Of a stretch of 64,000 nucleotides of DNA, positions 27,972 to 36,762 are shown piece after piece. The stretch is from Streptococcus sp. zg-86 (lineage in GTDB: Bacteria > Bacillota > Bacilli > Lactobacillales > Streptococcaceae), in NCBI RefSeq assembly GCF_017639855.1, contig NZ_CP072115.1:1612001-1676000 (forward strand), in the 5' to 3' direction. Within the stretch, counting starts at the first letter, position 1. Each line of letters begins with the position of its first letter. Both the position numbers and the translations under genes were made by a program. The notes under the pieces were generated by a model. That model saw nothing but the letters and a program-made list of their open reading frames with translations, had not been told where the DNA came from and did no database searches.

Positions 27972-28889
27972 TTACTTCACATGGTCTGTGATATAGTGGT
28001 AGACCTCTTGACCAGCGATTGCTCCATCCCCAACAGCTGTTGTAATTTGACGCAATTGTTTTTGACGAATATCGCCGATTGCAAAAATTCCTGATTGGCG
28101 AGTAGCCATTTGCTCATCTGTCACAACCCAACCTTGCTCATCGGTAATTCCTAAATCAAGGACTGCTTCTGTCATTGGATCAAGACCAACATAAATAAAT
28201 ACACCACCAAAGGCATGAGTTGTTACTTGGCCTGTCTTCACATTTTTTATCAAGACTTCTTGTACCTTGATGTCATCACCCTTGATTTCTTCGACAACGC
28301 TGTCCCAGATAAACTGAATCTTTTCATTGGCAAAGGCACGTTCTTGGATAACTTTTTGGGCACGTAATTCATCACGTCGGTGAACAATAGTCACAGTATT
28401 GGCAAACTGAGTCAAGAAAAGGGCTTCCTCAACGGCAGAATCACCACCACCAACAACTAACAAGTCCTGACCACGGAAAAAGGCTCCGTCACAGACTGCA
28501 CAATAAGACACACCACGGCTATTGTAGGTGTCTTCACCAGGTACTCCTAGCAAACGATGTTTTGCCCCCATCGCAAGAACAATCGTATGGGCTTCCAAGG
28601 TTGTGTCTTCTGTCACAACCCGTTTGACAGGTCCATCTGTCTCCACACGAACGACCTGACCAAAAAGATGCTCTACACCAAATTTATCAAGGGGTGCAAA
28701 CATTTTTTCAGCCAATTCTGGTCCACTAATATTATCGTAACCTGGATAATTTTCAATCTCAGCAGTGTTATTCATCTGCCCACCGTAAATTCCACGTTCT
28801 AAAAGAGCTACTTTTAAATTGCTACGAGCAGCATATAAAGCTGCGGTCATTCCTGCTGGACCTGCTCCAATAATAATGGTATCGTACAT
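27972..28889 (-). CDS. trxB: thioredoxin reductase
   Basis: A 305-residue FAD/NADPH disulphide reductase that keeps thioredoxin reduced. FAD-binding GAGPAGMTAALYAARS (about 8-23), redox-active CAVCDG (C-x-x-C, about 133-138), NADPH-binding GGGDSAVEEALFL, and the C-terminal FAIGDIR are all present. Length is normal. The DUF4059 gene lies just upstream, as in other streptococci. Confidence 0.97.
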   Translation of the reverse strand: MYDTIIIGAGPAGMTAALYAARSNLKVALLERGIYGGQMNNTAEIENYPGYDNISGPELAEKMFAPLDKFGVEHLFGQVVRVETDGPVKRVVTEDTTLEAHTIVLAMGAKHRLLGVPGEDTYNSRGVSYCAVCDGAFFRGQDLLVVGGGDSAVEEALFLTQFANTVTIVHRRDELRAQKVIQERAFANEKIQFIWDSVVEEIKGDDIKVQEVLIKNVKTGQVTTHAFGGVFIYVGLDPMTEAVLDLGITDEQGWVVTDEQMATRQSGIFAIGDIRQKQLRQITTAVGDGAIAGQEVYHYITDHVK

Positions 28890-28911
28890 CTATTTTCCTT
28901 CTTTCTTATAC

Positions 28912-29136
28912 TTATACTCTCATCATCAACAAAATGCCGACAATCCCAAATGATAAAATGGGAATGGTCATAACATTGATAATTAATAAATCAAAGAGAA
29001 CCTCTTGGCGTTCTTGGAGCGTTTTGTCTTTTTTCTTGAGGAGGCGGAGTAAAAACCATCCAACACTGACAAGGATAACCAAGACTGTTGCAATCAATAG
29101 GCTTTTAATATATAGCCCTAATAGTATTTGTAACAT
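28912..29136 (-). CDS. DUF4059 family small membrane protein
   Basis: A 74-residue protein with two membrane segments separated by a charged loop (RLLKKKDKTLQERQE). It matches the DUF4059 proteins found next to trxB in streptococci. Function unknown. A reverse-complement frame of the same length (28934-29158) is a shadow. Confidence 0.8.
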   Translation of the reverse strand: MLQILLGLYIKSLLIATVLVILVSVGWFLLRLLKKKDKTLQERQEVLFDLLIINVMTIPILSFGIVGILLMMRV

Positions 29137-29165
29137 ATATCTTCCTATTTTATTTTAACATCGTC

Positions 29166-30509
29166 CTAGAAAGTCTGGCGCTTAGCCTTACGCTCTGCTC
29201 GTCCCTTAGCGCGATTTTCCATACGCTTCGTTTTACGTCGTTTTTCATCAACTGCCCACTGAATCTTCTTCTTATAGCCTGGCTTAATTTTTTTCTTTTT
29301 CTTCTTAACTAAACCAATCATTTCAAGGTCTAATTTTTCCCTTGATTTTTCACGGTTCACGCGGCGATCACGATCATAGGTATCTTGAAACTCTCCGTCT
29401 TTCATCATTTTAGGGACAAAACGGATATTGAGTTTCTCCAGTTCACGAATGTCTGCATCATCACTCGGTTGATACAAGGTAATGGCTGTTCCTGACAAAC
29501 CATTTCGACCAGTCCGTCCTACACGGTGAACAAAGAAAGACAAATCCTGTGGAATCGCATCATTGATGACATGGCTGACCCCTTCAATATCAATACCACG
29601 CGCCGCTAAGTCAGTGGCAACGATGTATTCATATTCTAGATTTTTAACCTGATTCATGATTCGCTTGCGTTCACGTGGTGGAATATCCCCATGAATCTTG
29701 GCCACCCTCAGACCATTCGCTGTTAAATAGCTATGTAATTCATCTGCCCGTGTCTTGGTATTGACAAAAATCATCGCAAGATAAGGCTGCATGAGCTTCG
29801 TCAGCTCCAAGATTAAAGCATTTTTATCCCGCCCCTTTGTTGAAATCAGCCAATTTTCAATAGTATCTGAAATGACCGTTTGTGTCTTGATTTGCTCCAT
29901 TACTGGATTGCTTAAATATTTCTTTAAGAAGGGCTGTAATTTCTGTGGAATCGTCGCTGAAAAGACCATGAACTGCAAGTTTGCTGGCAAGCTCGAAGCA
30001 ATGCGGTCTACTGTTTCCAAAAATCCCATGTCAAGGGTCATATCCGCTTCATCAACCACAAAAGTCGTCGCCTTATGGATGGCTAAATCTCCTGATTTTA
30101 CCAAGTCATAGATTCGTCCCGGCGTACCAATAACAATATGTGGCTGATTGGCCTGCAACTTATCAATCTGGCGTTGCTTGTCTGTTCCTCCAACATAGTT
30201 GACCACACGAATCTCTGTCTCAGAACAAAGGGCAATTTGGCGTGCCGCTTGGTAAATCTGTGTAGCAAGTTCCCGTGATGGCGCAGTAATCACTGCCTGC
30301 ACTTGATCCAAATCTTCTTGTAATTGTTGAAAGATAGGAATCAAGAAAGTATGGGTCTTACCAGATCCTGTTTTTGATTCGCCGACCAAGTCACGGCCAG
30401 ATAAAACGATGGGAATCAAGCGTTCCTGAACTTCCGTTGCCGTGACAAAGCCAATTTCTTTCAGTGCTTCTTGAATATAAGGTTTTAAAGTCAGTTCTGT
30501 AAATTTCAT
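29166..30509 (-). CDS. DEAD-box RNA helicase (CshB-like)
   Basis: A 447-residue ATP-dependent RNA helicase. Motifs in order: Q motif near TATEVQERLIP, motif I SKTGSGKTH, motif II VVDEADMTLD (DEAD), motif III SAT, motif VI HRVGRTGRNG. The C-terminus after about 375 is very basic (KKKKKIKPGYKKKIQ, RAERKAKRQTF), the RNA-binding tail seen in CshB. It probably unwinds RNA in ribosome assembly or cold response. It stands alone between the mraY operon and DUF4059/trxB. Confidence 0.93.
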   Translation of the reverse strand: MKFTELTLKPYIQEALKEIGFVTATEVQERLIPIVLSGRDLVGESKTGSGKTHTFLIPIFQQLQEDLDQVQAVITAPSRELATQIYQAARQIALCSETEIRVVNYVGGTDKQRQIDKLQANQPHIVIGTPGRIYDLVKSGDLAIHKATTFVVDEADMTLDMGFLETVDRIASSLPANLQFMVFSATIPQKLQPFLKKYLSNPVMEQIKTQTVISDTIENWLISTKGRDKNALILELTKLMQPYLAMIFVNTKTRADELHSYLTANGLRVAKIHGDIPPRERKRIMNQVKNLEYEYIVATDLAARGIDIEGVSHVINDAIPQDLSFFVHRVGRTGRNGLSGTAITLYQPSDDADIRELEKLNIRFVPKMMKDGEFQDTYDRDRRVNREKSREKLDLEMIGLVKKKKKKIKPGYKKKIQWAVDEKRRKTKRMENRAKGRAERKAKRQTF

Positions 30510-30541
30510 AAGATCCTCTTTTTTCTACTTCCCCTTATTAT

Positions 30542-30570
30542 ACCAAAAAAAACAGCATTTGACTGCTGTT
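30542..30570 (-). terminator. terminator of the rsmH-ftsL-pbp2X-mraY operon
   Basis: Arms AACAGCA (30551-30557) and TGCTGTT (30564-30570) with a 6-base loop; on the minus strand a run of eight T follows. It is just downstream of the mraY stop. Confidence 0.9.
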
Positions 30571-30586
30571 TGATACTGACTAGGTA

Positions 30587-31585
30587 TTAGAAATATAAGA
30601 TGGCAAGGGTCACTAAGCTCATGACTAGACCAACTCCCCACAAGAAGAAATCGACCTTCCATTCACTCCATTTTTCACCGCGACCTGTTAGTCCTCCCAA
30701 TTCCAAATGGTGATGGAAAGGAGTCATACGGAAAATTCTCCTACCTTCGCCAAATTTTTTCTTGGTATATTTGAAATAGCTCACCTGAAGCATAACCGAA
30801 GAAGTCTCGATTACATACACAAGTCCAATAAAAAGCAAGGTCCATTCTTGATGAAGTGCAATAGAAATCGTTGCAAGCATCCCACCAAGAGCAAGGCTTC
30901 CTACATCCCCCATGAAAATTTTAGCTGGTTTGTGATTGTAGTAGAAAAAACCTAACAAGGCGCCAATCATAGTCACACAGACCAATAAAATATCAAATTG
31001 TCCCTCAGCAAAGGCAATGACCGAATAAGCCGACAGACTAATCACCACAGAAATCGAAGATAAGCCATCAATTCCGTCCGTGAGATTAACCGCATTGGAA
31101 AAACCAACCAGCCAAAAAAGGACAAAACCAACATAGAAAATCCCAAGATGGAGAGGATAGCCCAAGACATTTAGCGTACCGCCTCCTGTACCCTGCATGT
31201 GAACTAGGTAAAAGACAATCCCACCTAGAAGCTGCAAGGCCAGTTTCTGCTTAGGATTTAATCCCTCATTAACCCTGCGAAAAATCTTTAGGAAATCATC
31301 TAAGAAACCAACAATTCCATATAGCAATAAAATAAACAAAATAGCTAAAACTGCTCCTGTCAGCATTTGAGACAGCAAGGCAACAAGGAAGGTCACAACA
31401 ATGGCTACTGCCAAAAACACCGTCCCACCCATAGTTGGAGTACCAGCCTTAAACTGATGTTGCTTTACATCTTCATGGGTTTGCTGTCCCTCGATGCGTT
31501 TTGCTTGATAAAACTTGATAAATTTCGGAATCAACAGAATCGTCGCCACAAAGGCGACCAGTCCTGCTATGATGACAGAATACAT
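30587..31585 (-). CDS. mraY: phospho-N-acetylmuramoyl-pentapeptide transferase
   Basis: A 332-residue integral membrane enzyme with about ten transmembrane segments. It moves phospho-MurNAc-pentapeptide to undecaprenyl phosphate, making lipid I. Motifs: FKAGTPTMGG (N-terminal cytoplasmic loop), NAVNLTDGIDGLSS (Mg/catalytic Asp residues) and MTPFHHHLELGG (conserved His cluster). The gene follows pbp2X with one base between them, the standard streptococcal order. Confidence 0.97.
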   Translation of the reverse strand: MYSVIIAGLVAFVATILLIPKFIKFYQAKRIEGQQTHEDVKQHQFKAGTPTMGGTVFLAVAIVVTFLVALLSQMLTGAVLAILFILLLYGIVGFLDDFLKIFRRVNEGLNPKQKLALQLLGGIVFYLVHMQGTGGGTLNVLGYPLHLGIFYVGFVLFWLVGFSNAVNLTDGIDGLSSISVVISLSAYSVIAFAEGQFDILLVCVTMIGALLGFFYYNHKPAKIFMGDVGSLALGGMLATISIALHQEWTLLFIGLVYVIETSSVMLQVSYFKYTKKKFGEGRRIFRMTPFHHHLELGGLTGRGEKWSEWKVDFFLWGVGLVMSLVTLAILYF

Positions 31586-31586
31586 A

Positions 31587-33845
31587 TTAGTCTCCTAGGT
31601 TAATTTTTATTTTTTTCGTCTTTTCTAAGTCCTTGCCGATTGGGACATTTTGACCCACTACCCGCGATCCATTTCCAGTATATTCAACTTCAATTCCTGT
31701 CCAGTCGGCGAAAATATCCATATTTTCCTTGGTCCAGCCATACATATCTGGAACAATTGTAAAACGATCTGTCAGTAACAAAATCTGTTGATTTGCTGAA
31801 AGATTAGAGCCAACTTCAACGGATACTTTTTTAATCTCTGCACCGTTTCCAAGGATGATTGGCTGCACCAACTGCTGACGCAAATTACTAGCCGTAACAC
31901 CCGGTTGCTGACCGATAATATTGTCTAGCTTATATTTTGTTTCTTTGGTAACTGACGTCAAAGCAGGAGCCGGCGTTGTCAAATTCAAACTATCTTTTAA
32001 CAGCATGGCCTCTTTTAGGGTTGGATTAATAATATCCTTCCAAAAGGCTATACTCCAACTCTCTGGTTGCTGAACCGTCACATACATAATGAATTCAGGA
32101 TTTTCTGCTGGAATCATGGCAACAACTGAGTTGATTGTATCATTGGGTCCCTCCAAATAACCGGTTCCATCTTCTTTACCAATTTGGGCAGTACCTGACT
32201 TAACTGCAATATCGTAACCATCTACTTGAATGACCGGCCCTCCTGATCCTCTCAAGGTTCCGAAAGTTGGATCTGTCCCTACTCCAATCATGTATTGGCG
32301 GGTATCTGCTGCTGCTTTTTCTGAAACAGGTTTTCCTACCACTTCTGTCTGAGCAAGCCTTACCGAATCCGTATTTGAATCATACAAGCCCGTAATAAAT
32401 TTAGGTTCTAACATCACTCCATTATTGGCAATTGCACTAAAACTGCGTAACATTTGAGTCTGGGTCGCTAAGATCCCTTGACCAAAAGAAGTCATGGCAA
32501 CAGACACCACATTATCTTCTGGTAAGAGCCCTGCCTCCTCACCGGACATGCCAAATCGAGTGGGGTATCCAAAGCGGAATTTACTCAAATAATCTAGCCA
32601 ACGTTCGTCTCCCATCTTTTGTTCCAAAATGGTCATTCCAACGTTGCTAGATAGGGCAAATCCCTGCGCATAGGTCAAAGTCATTGGAGCAAAGATTTCC
32701 TCTGCATTCACATCCCAGTCCCGAATCGTTGCATCGGCAATTTTAATTTCAGAGCGATTGTAGTATTCATTCGGCGCAAAGGTTCCATTATCGATGGCAG
32801 CAGCAACTGTCATGACCTTCATTGTAGATCCTGGCTCAAAATTTTCTTGATAGAGAAGGGAACGTTGCAAGATGTCTTTATCATCAATTCCCTCTTTGGT
32901 ATCTGGATTATAAGTCGGTCGTTGCGTGGTTGCTAGAATTTCACCCGTCTTAGCGGAAACTAGGGTTGCATTGGCATATTTACCATTCGTTTTCCCAAAG
33001 AAGACATCCATATTGGTCTCAAGAGAACGCTGTAATACAGCTGAAATCGTTGTATAAACATCCTGACCATCTACACTTGCCTCCTTCACATTTTCCGTTC
33101 CAGGAACAATCCGACCTCTGCTATCTTTCTCATAGACAATCTTCCCATCCTGACCTGCTAGAACACTATTGAGGGCATATTCCATTCCTCTTTGACCTTG
33201 CAGGCTCTGACTGCCATCTTTGTCATCCTCTACCAAATTTGCTAAACCAATAAAGCTTGAGGCAAAGTTTCCATTTGGATAGAGGCGTCCAGGATTTGTA
33301 TTAAAGGCAATTCCCTTAATGCCAGCAGCTTCCATTTCTTTTTGGATTTCCGTCATCTTGCTATATGAAATGTTTTTTCCCAAGGTTCCAAAATAAACCT
33401 GCTTGAGTTTCGGTTGATTTAATTGCTGCATCACATAGTCCATTTCAAGACCCAAATGCTTGTTTAAAATCTGCGCTACTCGACTAAATTGACTTGCTTC
33501 AACATAGAGAACTTCTTGTAAGGCTGATACATACTCCTTATCAATAATCGCATAAAGAGTATAGGTTGTCGAATCCTTTGCAATGGGAACACCCGTTCGA
33601 TCATAAATAGTCCCTCGTTTGGCCTGCACTGTGATTTCAGTCTGATGAACCCTTCTTGCCCCTTCTGATAAATCAACGCCAAATTTTTTATCTGTTCCAA
33701 TAATGATGGCAAAGTTAATCAAAAAGATAAAAAAGATGAAAACCGTCAGAAGAATGAGATTTTGCCCCACTCTCCGACGATTTTGCGACGGAATATAGCG
33801 TTTTTTTAAGACATAGCGCAAAAGTTGTTTCTTTCGTTTCGACAT
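31587..33845 (-). CDS. pbp2X: penicillin-binding protein 2X
   Basis: A 752-residue class B PBP, the septal transpeptidase of streptococci. A short cytoplasmic tail, a membrane anchor (about 28-50), the dimerisation domain, the transpeptidase domain and two C-terminal PASTA domains. Active-site motifs are intact: STMK (catalytic Ser near residue 339), SSN and KSG (AVKSGTAQI). The residue after the catalytic Ser is Thr, as in susceptible pneumococcal PBP2X; this alone does not predict susceptibility. It is the main beta-lactam target in this genus. It abuts ftsL (shared base 33845) and mraY. Confidence 0.96.
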   Translation of the reverse strand: MSKRKKQLLRYVLKKRYIPSQNRRRVGQNLILLTVFIFFIFLINFAIIIGTDKKFGVDLSEGARRVHQTEITVQAKRGTIYDRTGVPIAKDSTTYTLYAIIDKEYVSALQEVLYVEASQFSRVAQILNKHLGLEMDYVMQQLNQPKLKQVYFGTLGKNISYSKMTEIQKEMEAAGIKGIAFNTNPGRLYPNGNFASSFIGLANLVEDDKDGSQSLQGQRGMEYALNSVLAGQDGKIVYEKDSRGRIVPGTENVKEASVDGQDVYTTISAVLQRSLETNMDVFFGKTNGKYANATLVSAKTGEILATTQRPTYNPDTKEGIDDKDILQRSLLYQENFEPGSTMKVMTVAAAIDNGTFAPNEYYNRSEIKIADATIRDWDVNAEEIFAPMTLTYAQGFALSSNVGMTILEQKMGDERWLDYLSKFRFGYPTRFGMSGEEAGLLPEDNVVSVAMTSFGQGILATQTQMLRSFSAIANNGVMLEPKFITGLYDSNTDSVRLAQTEVVGKPVSEKAAADTRQYMIGVGTDPTFGTLRGSGGPVIQVDGYDIAVKSGTAQIGKEDGTGYLEGPNDTINSVVAMIPAENPEFIMYVTVQQPESWSIAFWKDIINPTLKEAMLLKDSLNLTTPAPALTSVTKETKYKLDNIIGQQPGVTASNLRQQLVQPIILGNGAEIKKVSVEVGSNLSANQQILLLTDRFTIVPDMYGWTKENMDIFADWTGIEVEYTGNGSRVVGQNVPIGKDLEKTKKIKINLGD

Positions 33846-34168
33846 TATTCTGCTACTCCAACATTGTCATTATTATAGGTGAGTCCTGCTTTTTCAGCAA
33901 TTTCTAAGAGCCTTGAATCCCGAATCAATTCATTAACTGCCTGCTCCGCATCATCAATCTCCACTTGCTTATTGTTAATTTCTTGATTAACATGAGCCAT
34001 TTGTGCTTGTACCTGTAAGAGCCTTGTCTGCATAAAGACAATCCCAATCGCTAAGGTCAAGCCAGATAAGACAATACTCCCATAAAAAGCCTTCTCTACT
34101 CGAGAAAAGGTTTTAATCTTTTCACTGATAATCCGCATTGTCGCATCTTTTCGCTGTTCTTGTAACAT
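33845..34168 (-). CDS. ftsL: cell division protein FtsL
   Basis: A 107-residue bitopic division protein: short cytoplasmic N-terminus, one membrane segment (FYGSIVLSGLTLAIGIVFMQ), then an extracellular coiled coil with MAHVNQEINNKQVEIDDAEQ. It forms a complex with DivIB and DivIC at the septum. ATG 34168 is preferred because AGGTGA precedes it; an in-frame GTG three codons upstream (34177), next to the rsmH stop, is possible. Order rsmH-ftsL-pbp2X-mraY is typical. Confidence 0.88.
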   Translation of the reverse strand: MLQEQRKDATMRIISEKIKTFSRVEKAFYGSIVLSGLTLAIGIVFMQTRLLQVQAQMAHVNQEINNKQVEIDDAEQAVNELIRDSRLLEIAEKAGLTYNNDNVGVAE

Positions 34169-34177
34169 CTTCTTCAC

Positions 34178-35128
34178 CTATTTGTGTATTTTTCGTGCCA
34201 CGCGCAATTTGGCTGAATGAGCCCTATTGTTGGCTTCCAATTCCTCTTCACTCGGCAAAATTGGCTTGCGATTGACCAATTCCAATTTCGGTTTCAACTC
34301 ATCAGGGATAAACGGCAAGCCCTTTGGAACATCGACTGTCGAAGCCTCTTTAAACAATTGTTTGGTCAACCGATCTTCCAAGGAATGAAAGGTGATAACA
34401 GAAATCCGACCGTCTACCGCAAGCAGTTCAATAGCCTGCTGGATCGACTCATCTGCAGCACCTAATTCATCATTCACTTCAATCCGAATGGCTTGGAAAA
34501 TCTGCTTAGCAGGATGGCCCTTTTTCTTTAATTCCTTAGCTGGTTTGGCTGACTTGATCACTTCTGCTAATTCTGTTGTCGTCTCAATCGGCTTGATGGC
34601 ACGCACCTGCTCAATCTTTCGTGCGATTTGCTTGGAGAATTTATCTTCCCCATATTTAAAGAAAATCCGCACCAAATCATGGTAATCATAGTGATTGACC
34701 ACTTCATAGGCTGTGAGGGCTGCTGTACGATCCATGCGCATATCAAGAGGCGCATCTTTTTTATACGAAAATCCACGCTCGCGCTCATCTAACTGAGGGC
34801 TAGAGACTCCCAAATCATAACAAATCCCGTCAATTTCTTCTACTTCTTGCTCTTTCAATCGAGCCTGTAAATGGCGGAAATTGTCCTTAATAAAGGTTAC
34901 CATTCCCTTTTCAATATAGGGGGCTAACCGTTTGTGGGCATTCAAAATAGCCGTCTCGTCCTGATCAAAGGCATAGAGATGTCCGTCTTCATTTAACTGA
35001 CTTAATAAATACTCACTGTGACCGGCTCCGCCCAGAGTCGCATCCACATAAATCCCATTAGGCTTAACCGCCAACAGATCCACGGTCTCATGCAATAAAA
35101 CGGTCGTATGGTTAAATTCCTTCATCAT
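34178..35128 (-). CDS. rsmH: 16S rRNA (cytosine1402-N4)-methyltransferase
   Basis: A 316-residue SAM-dependent methylase acting on 16S rRNA C1402 in the decoding centre. SAM site YVDATLGGAGHSEYLLS (about 27-43) and GISYDLGVSSPQLDE-type motif (ICYDLGVSSPQLDERERGFS). The frame is open from 35149, but the family start is MMKEFNHTTVLLHE, so ATG 35128 (or 35125) is used. No clear ribosome site is present; an extended -10 box lies only about 10 bases upstream. First gene of the division operon. Confidence 0.95.
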   Translation of the reverse strand: MMKEFNHTTVLLHETVDLLAVKPNGIYVDATLGGAGHSEYLLSQLNEDGHLYAFDQDETAILNAHKRLAPYIEKGMVTFIKDNFRHLQARLKEQEVEEIDGICYDLGVSSPQLDERERGFSYKKDAPLDMRMDRTAALTAYEVVNHYDYHDLVRIFFKYGEDKFSKQIARKIEQVRAIKPIETTTELAEVIKSAKPAKELKKKGHPAKQIFQAIRIEVNDELGAADESIQQAIELLAVDGRISVITFHSLEDRLTKQLFKEASTVDVPKGLPFIPDELKPKLELVNRKPILPSEEELEANNRAHSAKLRVARKIHK

Positions 35129-35137
35129 ATCTTTACT

Positions 35138-35146
35138 ATTGTACCA
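35138..35146 (-). promoter_or_regulatory. extended -10 promoter element at rsmH
   Basis: On the minus strand TGG-TACAAT (TGn extended -10). Transcription would start near 35131, leaving only a few bases before the rsmH ATG. No good -35 box is seen. Confidence 0.5.
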
Positions 35147-35425
35147 CATTTCATGGCAAAAAGAGACGGAAAACTATTTTCAACACTATTTTAGATCTGA
35201 TGTCGCATCTAGCTGACATAAAAAGCTACAATTTGCCAGAGAAATCAAGATTGCGAAATAGATGAGTAACAGGCTTGGGCACGAGCGACACACTCCATCT
35301 TGCAGAGAACAGGTTCCTACAAACGAGAGCAAGACTTAGAACCTAGGGAACAAATTTTCAACGAAGATTACAAGACTTGGATGCTAGGAAGCATTTTTTC
35401 AACAAAAATTACGAAACTTGGAATC

Positions 35426-36093
35426 TATAGTAGATTGAGAACTGAACACGGACTAAGAGCTATGTAAAAAAGAGACGCAGATGTTCCAGCTTTAGCTGGT
35501 TACAGCTAAGGCTCCCTTTAGTGGGGACGCAGATGTTCCAACTTTAGTTGGTTGCAAGCCAACCTGCTTCGATTTCCTATTTTGTCTAGGAGTTGCTTAA
35601 CGCCCTTGTATCTTATGAAACTGAACACGGGCTAAGCTCTGTGTGAAAAAGAGACGCAGATGCTCCAGCTTTAGCTGGTTACAGCTAAGGCTCCCTTTAG
35701 TGGGGACGCAGATGTTCCAACTTTAGTTGGTTGCAAGCCAACCTGCTTCGATTTCCTATTTTGTCTAGGAGTTGCTTAACGCCCTTGTATCTTATGAAAC
35801 TGAACACGGGCTAAGCTCTGTGTGAAAAAGAGACGCAGATGCTCCAGCTTTAGCTGGTTACAGCTAAGGCTCCCTTTAGGGATAAGTCTTCCTAGCTCCA
35901 AAGGTATAGTATACCTTTGGAGGTGAGTGATAGGAGTTTGCAGAGCAAACTCTCCTTTGGCTCTTCGTCAGACTTCCTATTTTCACTTTGTGCTTTATAC
36001 GCCCTTGTATCTTATGAAGGAATAGGACAAGGAAAGGAGCTGCAGATAGAACTAGGACTTAACGATGTCCTAACCTTTATTCCATTCACTATA
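35426..36093. repeat. interspersed modular repeat, copy C (largest)
   Basis: A 668-bp element from TATAGTAGATTGAGAACTG to TTCCATTCACTATA. It contains a tandem array of a 179-bp unit (35444-35622, 35623-35801 and a third diverging after about 35879), then a right end with CGATGTCCTAACCTTTATTC. It fills most of the gene-free 35150-36186; the first ~270 bp (35150-35425) holds only AT-rich sequence with short repeats of AAACTTGG-type words and no gene. A 77-codon frame at 35917-36150 is the same repeat-borne frame as in copy A. Confidence 0.88.
35444..35801. repeat. two full tandem 179-bp units within copy C
   Basis: Units start GAACACGG at 35444, 35623 and 35802, a spacing of exactly 179 bp. 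Each holds small palindromes CCAGCTTTAGCTGG and CCAACTTTAGTTGG and ends TTAACGCCCTTGTATCTTATG. Confidence 0.92.
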
Positions 36094-36138
36094 CAGTTTA
36101 GAGAGAAACACAGACTAACCCTTCCAACCCCCAAACAG

Positions 36139-36167
36139 TTTACAAAGTAGCAGAATTCCTTTACAAT
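36139..36167 (+). promoter_or_regulatory. promoter of eetA
   Basis: TTTACA (36139-36144), a 17-base spacer and TACAAT (36162-36167). The expected start is near 36174, giving a short leader before the ATG at 36187. Confidence 0.65.
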
Positions 36168-36186
36168 ATTCTTTATTAGCAAGAAA

Positions 36187-36624
36187 ATGAGAATTGGAAT
36201 GAAACAGATTTTACGGCAATTAAAACCCTTTGACTTTATCTTGATTGGCTTGACCCTCCTACTATCTTTTACGCCAGCAGCCTTTACCTATCTCCATAGC
36301 AAGCAGCAGACAGATGAACCCTATCTGATTGCTTCAATTCGGATTAATGGCGAGGTCGTTGAAGAATTTAAATTGTCAAAAGATACACCCCATAAGGAAG
36401 TCACCTACCATCCCAAGCCTGGTCAGTACAATATCATTGAAGTAGACGGAGAACGGATTCGTGACAAAGAAGACAATAGCCCTGATCAAATAGCTGTTAA
36501 TACTGGCTGGATTAGTCGGCCAGGAGAAATTGCTGTCTGCCTCCCACACAATCTCATCATTGAAATCCGTGTCCCTGAAGACCAAGAATCCGATGAAGAG
36601 GAAGAATTGATTTTACCGATTTAA
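36187..36624 (+). CDS. eetA: EetA-like NusG domain II protein of the EET locus
   Basis: A 145-residue protein with one N-terminal membrane segment (FDFILIGLTLLLSFTPAAF, about 15-33) and an extracellular NusG domain II fold (IRINGEVVEEFKLSKD, YNIIEVDGERIR, then VCLPHNLIIEIR). The tail is acidic. The name refers only to the fold; it is not the NusG transcription factor. Such proteins accompany flavin-based electron transfer loci in Listeria and Enterococcus, where EetA is required but its molecular role is unclear. It converges with menA/dmkA. ATG 36199 (MKQILRQ) is an alternative start. A strong hairpin terminator follows. Confidence 0.8.
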   Translation: MRIGMKQILRQLKPFDFILIGLTLLLSFTPAAFTYLHSKQQTDEPYLIASIRINGEVVEEFKLSKDTPHKEVTYHPKPGQYNIIEVDGERIRDKEDNSPDQIAVNTGWISRPGEIAVCLPHNLIIEIRVPEDQESDEEEELILPI

Positions 36625-36629
36625 TTAGA

Positions 36630-36660
36630 AAAGGTCCTGGAGCAAAGTTCAGGACCTTTT
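36630..36660 (+). terminator. terminator of eetA
   Basis: Perfect arms AAAGGTCCTG (36630-36639) and CAGGACCTTT (36650-36659) with a 10-base loop and T-run TTTTG, six bases after the stop codon. Confidence 0.9.
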
Positions 36661-36670
36661 GAATACTTTA

Positions 36671-36762
36671 TATAGTGGATTGAGAAAAAGAATAGGAAAA
36701 GGCAAGGAGCTACGTTCATCAAAGCAACTGAAGGCTGTCCTAACCTTTATTCAATTCACTAA
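36671..36762. repeat. interspersed modular repeat, copy D (short)
   Basis: A 92-bp minimal copy: TATAGTGGATTGAGAAA joined to CCTAACCTTTATTCAATT with almost no internal module. The right end is worn (CACTAAAA instead of CACTATA). Its last CTA is the stop codon of the convergent prenyltransferase gene. Confidence 0.75.

Noticed and set aside
35444..35879. CRISPR-like array
   Set aside because: Units are 179 bp with no unique spacers between short repeats, and no cas gene is present.
36187..36624. NusG transcription factor
   Set aside because: Only the domain II fold is shared; the protein has a membrane anchor and lies in an electron-transfer locus.
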